Below, piece after piece: positions 1 to 9,000 of a DNA stretch of 64,000 nucleotides; within the stretch, counting starts at the first letter, position 1; each line of letters opens with the position of its first letter. This stretch comes from Paulinella micropora. Lineage: Eukaryota > Cercozoa > Imbricatea > Euglyphida. The position numbers were made by a program, and so were the translations under genes. The stretch lies in NCBI GenBank assembly GCA_009731375.1, contig BJOX01000194.1, positions 189,203 to 253,202 on the forward strand, read 5' to 3'. Under the pieces are notes generated by a model. That model was not told where the DNA came from. It saw nothing but the letters and a program-made list of their open reading frames with translations, and made no database searches.

Positions 1-635
1 GGCGTGCCGTGGTGGATCCTGACCGGCTCGCCGCTCGTCACCATCTGCGCGCGCGCTTTGGCCAGCTTCTCGCGGTCCAGGCGGTGCGCCCACAGCACCA
101 CGCCCGGTATAACTTGCTCGTTCGAACGCACTTTCTCCAGGGCCATGGTGATCTTGACCAGCAGCACGTCCGCCGCTAATCTAAAGCGCCTCTTCTTGGC
201 CATCTCGACCGACAGCTCGTTCTTAACCATCTCGAAAAGGATCTCGCAGGAGAAGTGGCGCTCTGCTTTCTGCCCAAAGTTGAAAAAGCTGTTGGTGCCG
301 GAGACGATGGCTACTACGATCAGGCACGTCACGCTGACCCAGTCGTAGCCCGCCCGGCCCGCCTCACACGCCTTGAAGCCGAAATTTCCCACGATAACGG
401 AACAGATCGCCGGCACGATCGTAGACAGCAAACCAAACAACAGAAAACGGTTGTAGTAGTAGTAGCCGGCCGAGTTGTTGAGGCGCGCGTGCAGGGCACA
501 CTCGTCCACCACGCTGGCAAAATATTGCTCGTGCCTCGAAGACCACTTCTCTTCCTCTCGCTTGACGTCGCTGTCGTCCGAGTCATGGTTGTCGCTCGAT
601 TGCGATCGCATGGCGAGGATTTTGTCCTCGTCCAT
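1..635 (-). CDS. SLATT-like two-TM membrane protein, 3' end outside window
   Basis: An open frame starts at an ATG at 633-635 (minus) and runs without a stop to the left edge, at least 211 codons. The start follows an A-rich leader. The N-terminus is acidic and Ser/Asp-rich for about 30 residues. A helix with a Tyr run (YYYYNRF) leads into two hydrophobic segments (FLLFGLLSTIVPAICSVI and WVSVTCLIVVAIVSGTN), followed by a charged, probably helical region. Helix, 2TM hairpin and C-terminal helix is the SLATT plan; SLATT proteins are proposed membrane effectors in conflict systems and similar proteins occur in large DNA viruses. The family call rests on topology only. It is the first gene of the compact block, 31 bp from the next minus-strand gene. 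No function is claimed beyond a membrane protein. Confidence 0.6.
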   Translation of the reverse strand, partial: MDEDKILAMRSQSSDNHDSDDSDVKREEEKWSSRHEQYFASVVDECALHARLNNSAGYYYYNRFLLFGLLSTIVPAICSVIVGNFGFKACEAGRAGYDWVSVTCLIVVAIVSGTNSFFNFGQKAERHFSCEILFEMVKNELSVEMAKKRRFRLAADVLLVKITMALEKVRSNEQVIPGVVLWAHRLDREKLAKARAQMVTSGEPVRIHHGT

Positions 636-666
636 CTTTCTGTTAAAAGAAAGTTTGCGACAAGAT

Positions 667-951
667 TTAAATTTTCGTCTTCTTCTTTTTCCGCCTGGCC
701 GCTTTCGGCCTGAACGCCGGCACGCTCGAGCTGTTCTTCTTCTTTTTAGTCAGGGCCAGCAGGTAGCGCGTGTACTCGACCGGGTCGTGGTGGTGCTGCT
801 CGACCGGGTCCGGTGGCGGTGCTGCCGCCGCTGCCGCTGGTACTATCCTGCCATGAACACCGGCGCGTGGCCCGCGAGGGGGTCGTCTGTAACGCGCTCT
901 GGCAACATCTACACGATGTTTGACACTGGGTCGGGGGGCACGGCCGGACAT
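667..951 (-). CDS. Small basic protein, unknown (viral block)
   Basis: A 94-aa frame on the minus strand, preceded by a run of A before the ATG, as at other starts in this block. The N-terminal half is rich in Arg and Pro, the middle has an Ala/Pro stretch, and the C-terminus carries two lysine-rich clusters (TKKKKN and ARRKKKKTKI). Such a composition suits a nucleic-acid-binding or core protein, but no fold is recognisable. Spacing to its neighbours is 31 bp and 53 bp, which supports a real gene in a compact viral layout. A chance ORF in GC-rich DNA is the alternative. Confidence 0.45.
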   Translation of the reverse strand: MSGRAPRPSVKHRVDVARARYRRPPRGPRAGVHGRIVPAAAAAAPPPDPVEQHHHDPVEYTRYLLALTKKKKNSSSVPAFRPKAARRKKKKTKI

Positions 952-1004
952 ATCGTTTTTTTCTTGCTCTCTATCTCTTTCGCCCGAAGATTAAAAAAAA
1001 TTCC

Positions 1005-1832
1005 TCACGCCTTGCTCAGCAGCATTTCCCAGTCTGCTCCGTTGAGGTCGACCTTGTCGCGCGTGTCTGGCGACACGACCCGGACGTTGAGGTACTTGGT
1101 CTTGCTAGGGAAAAACACGTACTGGTCGTGCCTGTCCTGGGCGCTAGACTGGTACCCTCCCGAACTTGCCAGAAAAGGAATGATTAGGCTGGCAGAGTGG
1201 TTCTTGGGGCCTCGCGTAATGGTTGTGCCGTCCCAGACCTCGTGGAAGCCGCCTAGCGAGTAGGCCAGCGTCGAGCATTCCTTGATCTGTATGCCTAGCG
1301 AGGTCGGCAGGCCCAAGGCCACTACGTTAGGCAAGATCCTGGTCTGCCCCGCTGGCAGCGAGGTCCCCGCTCCGTTCTGGGCCGAGGTCTCGAAGCCGAG
1401 CACCGCGTGCGCGCTGTCGCTGTTGGACTGATAGCAGTAGATTGCGAACTCGGCGGCCGCGCTCAGCACAAACTGTAGCTTCAGGTGAGTGTCGAGGTAC
1501 GTGATGCCGATGGTCTGGCCTGGCTGGACGTAGCCCTCGTTGATCAGCAGCGACTGCAACGTGTCGGCCAGAGTCTCTCCCGTGTAGTTTTGCGAGGGGA
1601 TCGTGATCGTCACGTCGCCCGTGGCCGTGCTGGTCAGGTAGAGCTTGTTGTTCTTGGAGTTGACGTTGAAGCAGGCGTTCGGCACCGTGGCCCAGATCAG
1701 GCGGTACCTGCCCTCGATCGCTTCCTGCAAGGGCAGGCGGAACTCGGCCGAATCGCCCGGGCCCTGCACCCGGTCGCGGTCCTTGCTGCGGACCAGCAGG
1801 TTCATTTCGCTCAGGGTGCGCAGGGAGCTCAT
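1005..1832 (-). CDS. Minor capsid / penton-like virion protein
   Basis: 275 aa from the ATG at 1830-1832; an ATG 11 codons upstream exists, but the inner one directly follows the TAAAAAAA leader used in this block. Near the N-terminus is a SKDRD-type motif with a following GDSAEFRLPL strand. The C-terminus ends DLNGADWEMLL, preceded by a V-R-V-V strand. This pairing (S-x-D-R-D near the N-terminus, D-L-N-G-x-D-W at the C-terminus) is how I recognise minor capsid or penton-like jelly-roll proteins of Polinton-like viruses and NCLDVs. The body is rich in Ser/Thr/Gly and predicted strands. It would form vertices or minor positions of an icosahedral capsid. It is divergent from the next virion gene across a 64-bp spacer. 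The class is fairly secure, the exact subfamily is not. Confidence 0.65.
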   Translation of the reverse strand: MSSLRTLSEMNLLVRSKDRDRVQGPGDSAEFRLPLQEAIEGRYRLIWATVPNACFNVNSKNNKLYLTSTATGDVTITIPSQNYTGETLADTLQSLLINEGYVQPGQTIGITYLDTHLKLQFVLSAAAEFAIYCYQSNSDSAHAVLGFETSAQNGAGTSLPAGQTRILPNVVALGLPTSLGIQIKECSTLAYSLGGFHEVWDGTTITRGPKNHSASLIIPFLASSGGYQSSAQDRHDQYVFFPSKTKYLNVRVVSPDTRDKVDLNGADWEMLLSKA

Positions 1833-1896
1833 TTTTTTTACAAAAAAACTTATTTTCCCGGTCACTAACTACTAACAAATAACAGAGAATAAAAAA
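1833..1896. promoter_or_regulatory. Bidirectional A/T-rich promoter between two virion genes
   Basis: A 64-bp spacer separates divergent starts. Both ATGs are preceded by a homopolymeric A run (TAAAAAAAATG on the minus side, AATAAAAAAATG on the plus side) inside otherwise GC-rich DNA. Similar A-rich leaders precede 3123 and 3924. Short A/T-rich promoters are usual in large DNA viruses; assignment as promoter is inference. Confidence 0.5.
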
Positions 1897-3068
1897 ATGT
1901 CACTGACGCTGAGCGGCACAAAACGGCTGCGCCTGGAGGACACGGTCGAGACCAAGCCGTTGCCTAGCATGGTCACGGCCTTTGGCGAGCACAAGGTCGC
2001 AGAGTCTACCCCGCTAGTGCAGGAGACTTTCCCTTACACCGGCACCTTGAACCCGCGCAAGTTCGCGACCTCTGGCTCCGTGACCACCGCCGCGGGCCTG
2101 TTGTCGCTCAGCGGCGCCGCGCAGGCCGAGACGCTCAGGCGCTGCAAGTACCGCGCGGGGCAAGGGCTCGTCTGCCGCTTCACGGCGCTGTTCCCCGCCG
2201 CTCACAACGTGGCTAACTCGGCCATGGCCGGGCTCGGCGACGACAACAATGGCTTCTTCTTTGTGCAGGACCAGACACAGAGCAACAGGCTGCGGATCTT
2301 GCACCGCAACGAGACTGTCGACACGTACATCGACCAGGCCAACTGGAACCTCGACACCTGCCTGGGCGGCGACCAGGACGACATGGATCGCAAGACCTGG
2401 AGCAAGGGCAACATCTTTCAGGGTTTGGGGCCGTCGTGTTTTCGGTCGAGAGGCAGTCGGACGGGGTGCTAGTCCCCGTGCACCGAATCCAGTACGCGGG
2501 CGCTAACACAACGCCTTCGCTCAGCAATGCTAGCTTGCCGTTCAGGCTCAAGACCACCGGCGCGGGCGGCCAGGTGCGCACTGCCAGTGTCGGCGTCCTG
2601 GTCGAAGGCCCCGTGAGGCAGCTGGGCCTCAGCTTTGCGCGCACCAACGTGCAGACCATAGGCACGACCGAGAGTAACGCACTGGTGATCCGCAACAAGA
2701 GCTTGATTGGCGCCCTCCCTAACAACGACTTGCTGTTCCCGACCTTGTTGACCGCTACGGCCGTCTCTGGCACCAAGCCCGTGGTCCTTCGAGTGCTCAC
2801 GCAAGCCACGTTCGGCAGTGCGCCGACCTACGCGAACCATGACGCGGCCGCCTCTAATACCGACTACTCCGCGTCCCTCGTCACGGTGTCTGGCGGCAAT
2901 GCAGTGGCCGCGTGCGTTGTGTCCAACACTGGGTCGGCGTCGGCCAGTCTCGACCTAAGTCGACTCAACATCGCTGTCGGGCCAGGAGAAGTGCTCTGCA
3001 TCGCGGCCAGCACTACTTCCGGGTCGGCGGATGTGCACTTATCACTATCATGGTACGAGGACGTGTGA
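1897..3068 (+). CDS. Virion-type structural protein split by a -1 frame change
   Basis: Two open frames make one protein. Frame A runs 1897-2472 (191 codons) and frame B continues to 3068. The switch lies at 2421-2427, where frame A reads G GGT TTG. After a -1 shift frame B reads GFGAVVFSVE and continues as a strand-rich Ser/Thr/Ala/Gly protein ending SLSWYEDV. Frame A contributes a region with GDDNNGFFF and LDTCLGG. I recall similar proteins as uncharacterised virion components of large DNA viruses and phages, so the family call is tentative. The break could be an indel in a decayed insertion, a sequencing error, or programmed -1 frameshifting, because the heptamer has the X XXY YYZ form in the correct phase. 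It is probably co-expressed with the capsid gene on the other side of the spacer. Confidence 0.55.
2421..2427 (+). promoter_or_regulatory. Candidate -1 slippery heptamer G_GGT_TTG
   Basis: GGGTTTG is in the X XXY YYZ register relative to the upstream frame, exactly where the reading frame must change by -1. A 6-bp perfect stem (2461-2466 with 2474-2479), extendable by 4 bp across a bulge, lies about 30 nt downstream. That is farther than usual for a stimulator. GGGTTTA is a known viral slippery site; the G in the last position is less typical. Confidence 0.35.
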
Positions 3069-3122
3069 AAAAAAAAGAAAGTTCGTCTTACATTATTAAA
3101 AACAAAAGAGAGGTGAAAAAGA

Positions 3123-3770
3123 ATGAAGATCGTGTCAATCGATCCGGGGCTAAGAAATCTTGGGGTGGTAGTGCTCGAAAAGGACAACCGTACCAACGCC
3201 ATCTCAGTCACGTATGCCAGCGTCTTAGATGTGGCCAGACAGACGGACACTGACTCGTTTAAGACCAAGTCTCTGTCAGCGTGCCTACACGCTATCGATG
3301 AACTGTATAACGCTGATCTGTGTGTGGTCGAGGACCAAGTGTTCGGGATGGCCAACACAAACCCGGACAACCTATTAATCCAAGCGGCGGCCGGCGCAAC
3401 GATGATGGCACTCGGTGCCAAGGAGCTGCTTTACTACCAGTCTAGTTACAAATTCAGTTGCTTCTTCTCGCTTACCCCGGCGATATCCGGAAGAGTCAAA
3501 GGGAAGTACAAGGTGCAGTCGAGGGTTCTAGCACAAAATTTAATAGAATCGTTCAACGTTGCAGGCGAGACGAAATGTCTCACAGAGTCGGATCATCTGA
3601 GCGATGCCTTTGGTCTCGCGTTCGCCGCGCTCGTTAAATCGAGCGGATCAATGCGGGGCGTCCAGCAGGGAGCGCGTCGCTCGCTGCCGATTGCTGTGCC
3701 TGTTGGGGTGCAGACGCGGAAGAAGGAGCGGCAGGAGCAGCAGCCTTCTGTTGGTTCCATTTCGAGCTGA
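3123..3770 (+). CDS. RuvC-like Holliday-junction resolvase (poxvirus A22 type)
   Basis: A 215-aa protein with an RNase H fold signature. The first strand carries SIDPGLRNLG (catalytic Asp), a VVEDQVFG strand supplies the catalytic Glu, and the C-terminal DHLSDAFGLA motif supplies the last acidic pair. These positions match the resolvases of poxviruses and other NCLDVs, which cut four-way junctions to resolve replicated viral concatemers. The ATG follows an A-rich leader. The core ends near residue 175; the last 40 residues are basic/Gln-rich and overlap the convergent HMG-like gene by 137 bp, so the tail may be loosely constrained. All the acidic motif positions are present, so the enzyme looks intact. 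It is the clearest viral hallmark in the block. Confidence 0.82.
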   Translation: MKIVSIDPGLRNLGVVVLEKDNRTNAISVTYASVLDVARQTDTDSFKTKSLSACLHAIDELYNADLCVVEDQVFGMANTNPDNLLIQAAAGATMMALGAKELLYYQSSYKFSCFFSLTPAISGRVKGKYKVQSRVLAQNLIESFNVAGETKCLTESDHLSDAFGLAFAALVKSSGSMRGVQQGARRSLPIAVPVGVQTRKKERQEQQPSVGSISS

Positions 3771-3924
3771 TATACGCCATACGTTCCTTGTGTGCCATCG
3801 CCTTGACCTCGGGCGTGGCCATCTGGTCCTTGAAGAACTGGTTATACGCGGACGGCGCCCTGGTCTTCTTCTCCTTCACTGGAGCAGGGGTGGCGTGGCC
3901 GCAAGTCGCGCAGTTGGAAGACAT
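3634..3924 (-). CDS. Small HMG/YABBY-like DNA-binding protein
   Basis: 96 aa from the ATG at 3922-3924; a frame extension to 3990 exists, but the inner ATG follows a run of seven A's as elsewhere in the block. The N-terminus has NCATCGH, then KKTRAPSAYNQFFKDQM and a second helix ending YISSKWNQQK. The R-x-P-S-A-Y-N-x-F motif and the W near the end of helix 2 match the HMG-box-like YABBY domain seen in plants and in many large DNA viruses. The tail is Ala/Pro/Ser/Gln-rich. It probably binds DNA in the virion or in transcription. It is convergent with, and overlaps, the resolvase 3' end. Confidence 0.68.
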   Translation of the reverse strand: MSSNCATCGHATPAPVKEKKTRAPSAYNQFFKDQMATPEVKAMAHKERMAYISSKWNQQKAAAPAAPSSASAPQQAQQSAASDALPAGRPALIRSI

Positions 3925-4083
3925 CTTTTTTTGCTTTTGTCCTTTGGTAACAAAAGGGCGACAGAGTATTAATTTTTTACTACCGGGCACGCTACCCTTT
4001 TGAATGGAGACAATTCAAATGGTCCGGCCGGGCCCCGAATTCAAAAAAAAGTGGCGGGCGCGGCCTTGCCACGTTCATAAAAG

Positions 4084-4923
4084 ATGACTTCGAAGATGAC
4101 AGAGGCCGAGCGACGGGCCGTGGACGCCCTGATCGACCGCAGGTGCAAGAGCCCCGCGTTCAACGACATCGCGCCGACGATACCCGAGCTGCTGGCGGGC
4201 TGTGTTCCGGTGACCGCGCGCAACAGCCAGCTCGTCGTGCACGAGGGCAGCGGCCAGGTCTTCTGTGTGCCCGCACCCTTTGTGTCTTGTTCGTTCCTCG
4301 ACCTGGCCGTCCTGGTGCAGCCGGTGGCGCGGCAGGTCATCTGCGCGGTGGCAGCGGAGCACTTGGCGCTGCGGCTGTTAGACCGGCATCTGCCCAACGA
4401 CCTCGTCGGCCTCGTCACCGAGTTCGTGCGCCCCGTGCGCTATGAGCCCTTGCCGGCCGGCGCCTGGTCTACCGGCTGCGACCGACAGCAGCAGAGCGTG
4501 TTTTTCAACATCCAACTGCCTTTATTGGACCTCGGCGGCCTGGGCCTGGCCGAGCGGTTTTACGAACCGTACCCTAGCGCCGGCCCGTTCGTGCCCCAGT
4601 TGGCGCAGGCCGTCGCCTCTCGGCGGCAGCGCTACTGGGCAGCTGCCGAACAAAGCCTGAACGAACGCCTGAGAGCTTTTTTCGGCCAAGTTGATAATCT
4701 TATTAAACAGTTTCTGTCTTACGCTTGCCTTTTAATTTTAAAAAAACTCTGCTTTTCACCCACTCCCTCTCCCCAGTGTTTTAGTGGTGCACCGCCACGG
4801 CCTCCAGGCGCCCGTTGCCCTCGTGCAGGTGGCGGAAGTAGGCGGAGTAGATGCAGACATCATAAACCCCGCTGCGGAACCCGCGCTTGCCTGGTGTGTA
4901 GGTCTTGGGCACAAAGTCCTTGA
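4084..4923 (+). CDS. Unknown protein of viral block, C-terminal part doubtful
   Basis: A 279-codon frame starting ATGACTTCGAAG after a short A-rich leader. Residues 1 to about 205 are an acidic/Leu-rich soluble-looking protein (for example FVRPVRYEPLPAGAW) with no motif I recognise. From about 4700 the base composition turns A/T-rich and then C-rich, and the peptide becomes low-complexity (Pro/Arg/Cys). That stretch has the look of an intergenic region followed by the antisense of the next gene. A lost stop or a one-base indel near 4700 would explain it, since stops lie in both other frames there. Treat about 4084-4700 as the gene proper. The 3' end overlaps the convergent gene at 4781. Confidence 0.5.
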   Translation: MTSKMTEAERRAVDALIDRRCKSPAFNDIAPTIPELLAGCVPVTARNSQLVVHEGSGQVFCVPAPFVSCSFLDLAVLVQPVARQVICAVAAEHLALRLLDRHLPNDLVGLVTEFVRPVRYEPLPAGAWSTGCDRQQQSVFFNIQLPLLDLGGLGLAERFYEPYPSAGPFVPQLAQAVASRRQRYWAAAEQSLNERLRAFFGQVDNLIKQFLSYACLLILKKLCFSPTPSPQCFSGAPPRPPGARCPRAGGGSRRSRCRHHKPRCGTRACLVCRSWAQSP

Positions 4924-5181
4924 CCAACTGGTCGGCTGCTGCCAGCGAAGAGTCGACCAGCGAGACCGTGAACCGGAGCAGCTCGTCCTTGTCGCAGATC
5001 AAGGGCTGGTCGTTGAGGTCTGTGAACGTCGCGGTAATGTTGTTGTCAGTGAACTCGGCCGAACCTGCCTGGGCCAGCGTGATCTTGATGCCCTTGCTCT
5101 TGAGGTACGAGTTGGTGGCTAGCTTGGTGTTGATGCCGGTCCAGCTGGTGCACCTGTCACCAGGAAAAGGTATTTTTACCT
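4781..5181 (-). pseudogene. 5'-truncated viral gene at the edge of the block
   Basis: An open frame on the minus strand ends with a stop at 4781-4783 and extends upstream to an in-frame TAG at 5179-5181, with no ATG in between; only a TTG at 5000-5002 could serve as start. The translated part is ordinary-looking protein with TFTDLND, a Leu-rich helix and a C-terminal FRSGVYDVCIYSAYF segment, with codon use like the other viral genes. The missing start and the sharp drop in GC just beyond about 5165 suggest the gene was cut there by insertion or rearrangement. No family assigned. Confidence 0.5.
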
Positions 5182-6038
5182 GCTATCCGGGGGGTGATGC
5201 CTACAGTACCCCCTCCCGATTTTATGAAGGAAATAGGATTTTCGTCATACACCTTCTGATTTCTTTCTGCAAATAGTATGCTCTATTGAGTCATGCCACA
5301 CAGCGCATCGACCCACGGATAGACGCTAAAAGACGATAAATATATCCTCATACGGCACGTCAAAGCGGATTCTCTAGCCTTTCTTGTAAATTTTGAACTC
5401 CTTCCCCTCAATTTCTTTTTTTTTTTCAGCAGTATGTCAAGAACAAACGTACTATTAATAAAAAAATACAAGCAACGTGGTGCTGTAGTACGATTCCCCC
5501 TTTGATCTCCTTCTTCTTCTTATCATTATCATTATTATTATTATTATTCACAGGGAGATCGTAAGTACATTGTCTTTTTTAATGACATACCCTTGTATAA
5601 GGCTGATATCCTATGATATAGTATTAGGGGGCCAGTCCTAATAGCTATATCCGAAGTCGAGGTGTATGTACCCGACCCTGCGATATACCGACACAAGTAG
5701 AGATTGACCGTGCTCAGGTACGACAGTATATAATCTATCGTAAAAAATAATTTAATGAAAGTTTCAGAGAACATTTCATTTTCGAGAACATCATCCCAGG
5801 ACTTGGAAAGGGTCATACCCGGGAACACCATCGCTCAATACACTAGCGATCCCCGTATACGGTGTAGTATCATCGTCGATCGACCTTTCGCACTCGTATG
5901 TTGCGATCGAATGCCAAGTTATATCACTGAGTCTTTTTAATATTCATATTGATAACTGATGATGCATGATCAAATCATGATACGCCGTGGGCAATCAATC
6001 AGTTTATTTGAGACGCATAAAGAAAAATAGTTTCTTTG
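5182..6038. other. A/T-rich gene-free junction between viral block and retroelement
   Basis: No convincing reading frame. It has short (ATT)n near 5525-5545, a palindromic stretch near 5961-5985 (gcatgatcaaatcatga), and much lower GC than the viral block. The 3' LTR of the retroelement should lie here, but I found no matching sequence on the other side of the element. Confidence 0.5.
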
Positions 6039-9000
6039 TCACTGCCTTCGTCGTCTGGCGCGGATTTCTTTGCCTGGTGGAGGACCACCAACAAAAGTCA
6101 GATCGAACTTTGACTGTTCGAGAATGTCCCAGATCTTATTAGGGATTCCGCCCAACGATAATTCAAAAGGGACATCAAGCACTCCTCTTGGCAGTGTCTG
6201 AATGGTCCACGCAGTGTAATCCTTGTCTCTGGGAGTAATTGTATCATCCCATGTCTCGAGACTTTTTGCGTCTTTATATACTGGCAGATAATGTCTTGCC
6301 TTTGGATCCTCAACCGGGTCCATACTTCTCCAGAACTGGAGTATCGGTTGTACTATCTTTGCGGCTGATGATATTTTGAGTGTCCGTGTGACACGCATCT
6401 GTCGTGGGACCGCCACGACCCGCATCAAGTATAAGTCTGAGAGAGTGTCATCAGCGACATGTTGTTCCGCTGGTCTCATCAGATAGAAAACATTTTTCAC
6501 CCATGCGATGGTTGCTATCGCATCGCCTTCCTTCCATCGCTCATGGACAATCTCAACGTTGCCCGCGTTTGGGTCAGTGTCCGTCCCCTCCTCCTCCTGG
6601 TGGACGTCCTTTGATCTCATCGACCTCATCGCCTTCCTCGGTTGGTCGTTGATAAGATCATTCCGCGCTCTCCTTAGCTGCGCCTCTGTGATCTTCTCCT
6701 TCTTTCCGCTATGCTCTCGCGGAGACTTGGACTGAGTCCCCACCGCGCTTATGCGGTCAGTCTTCTCCTTGCTGTCCACCTCACTCTCCTCCTTCTCAGC
6801 TATCGGTGCCCGATAAGCATCGTCTTGGTCTATGCCAGCCTCCTTGTGGATGGGCGGCACCTCTTTGAAATCATCCTTCATCCGTTTTAACGCCTCCTCA
6901 ACGGATTCATCTTCCAGTAAGAAGGGATCATACTTAATCAGCCTTCTTACATTCACAATTTGCACCTTCCCTCTACCCCTGATCTTGTAATTCAGAGGTC
7001 CCGTCTGTTCCATAATCTGATAAGGTCCTTTCCAGTGAGTGAACAGCTTAGAGCTGACTCCTTTCGGGACTTGAGGATGGTACAATAGTACAATATCCCC
7101 GACCTGGAACTTGATCTGATCCAAGTGCGCTTGTCGCACCCCTTCAGCATCAGTCTTTCGGCGCTCCGCCTCTCTATGCGCCCTGACTATTTGTTCCGCC
7201 TCCATCTTCACTCTAAGTCTCATCCCAAACAACTCATCCGCATCCGCCCAAGTGTCTTTTGGGTGAAGGAGCGAAGTCGGGATATCAGGCTCACGCCCAT
7301 ATACTAACTGATATGGCGAGATTGAGCTCTTCGAGCCTCCTAACGCCGTAGAGGGTAGACAGTTCATTGCAAACGCAAATGATGGTGCTGCCTCGACCCA
7401 TGCTCTTTGATTCTCCTTCTTCGTGCAATACATCTTTAGCGAGGCTTTGAGGGGTCTGTGTACCCGCTCGATTTTCCCATTTGCTCGCGGGTTATAGGCA
7501 GTAACATATTGCCATTTCATCCCGTAATACTTAGATAGTTTGTCGATGACCTCGTTATTAAAGTCCGAGCCTCGATCAGAACATATCTTTCTTGGTACTC
7601 CGATCTGTGAGATGATCCTATCGATCAGCGCCTCGGCCGTCGTCTTGCCGGTAACGTCTTTGACAGGGATGATCCACACATAGTTGGTGGCTCTGTCAAT
7701 AGCCGTAAGGAGGTATTTGTAACCATCCTTCGATTCTGGGAAAGGTCCCACATGATCAATGTGTATAAACTCAAACATCCCCGCATGAAGAGGAAATTCG
7801 CCAATCAGGCCGAAATTTGCCTTCAGTGGTGTTTTGTTTATCTTGCACGGGATGCATGCATCCACCGCCTGATCTATCTCCTCCTTCATCTTCTTCCACC
7901 AGAATCGCCTCGCTACGAACATATGAGTTCGTTGTCGACCCGGATGCGCCAAAAGTGGGCAATTGTGGGCTGCGACAAATATAAATCGTCTCAGACTCTC
8001 CGGTACCCAAAGGGTCCATTTGTCCGGCTGTGACGCATAGCGACCGTGAAGGCCCTTGTACCACAGTAGACCATCTCTCCATCCCATCTCCTTCATCTGA
8101 TCTTTGATCGCTTTCGTCATCCGTAGCTCATCCGGGTTCTGATATAACTGTATCAGTTCTTTAAACTCCGGATCTTGAGCCTGTTGTTGCCTCCATGCGG
8201 TAGGCGAGGCTATATGGATAGTACCATCTTCTAGCCGTACCCCGATTCTTTCCGGGTCATCGTCTAGGTCACTTCTCCGCTCTTGAGGAGGCTCCGCATA
8301 AACTTCCTGCGTCTCCTCTTCCTCTCTTATGTTCGCCTTCGCATTCTCATATACCTCATAGGACCACTCAGCGTCCTCCTGGGTATGTAGCTCACAACAT
8401 ATCCCGTGATCCGGGCCTTGTGGACTGTACCGTAGACCTGTGCGGTCATATCGGACTCCACTCGCCATCTCCATCGCCTCAATGTGGCTGACCTCATACA
8501 CCTTGTCAGTGGACAAGTCTTCCATCTCCACCGTGGACACCAACGCCGATACTTCTGAGTTAAACTCTAGCCTAGAGAGGCTATCAGCGACCACATTTCG
8601 CTTTCCCGGTAGATGGACCATTGTAAAATCGAAACAAGACAAGAACGCTTGCCACCGCGCCAGCCGTCCCGTCTGTTCATGATTCATCAACCATAACAGG
8701 TTATGATGATCAGTTCTGACAGTAAATTGAGGTCCTCCCCACAAATACTCTCTGAGCCTCTTGAGGGCCCATACTACCGCCAACGCCTCTCTTTGCCTTG
8801 TGCAATAGTTTCTCTCCGCCGCACACAACTTCCTACTAATAAACATGATTGGGCGTAATTTCTTCTCCTCATCCTCTTGTTGTAATACAGCCCCAATCGC
8901 AAACTTAGATGCGTCTGTATCGACTACGAATTGTTTCGTAAAGTCGGGCATCGTTAACACCAGTCCTCCGTCTTTCGGGTCTTTGTAAATGAGATCTTTG

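Noticed and set aside
1327-1878. Second minus-strand frame and a plus-strand frame over the capsid-like gene
   Set aside because: Shadow frames of GC-rich coding DNA; Arg/Ala/Gly-rich with no motif.
5182-6038. 3' LTR of the retroelement
   Set aside because: I found no matching repeat to the right of Gag and no clear TG...CA borders. Only a gcatgatca-like palindrome recurs near 16577, which is too short.
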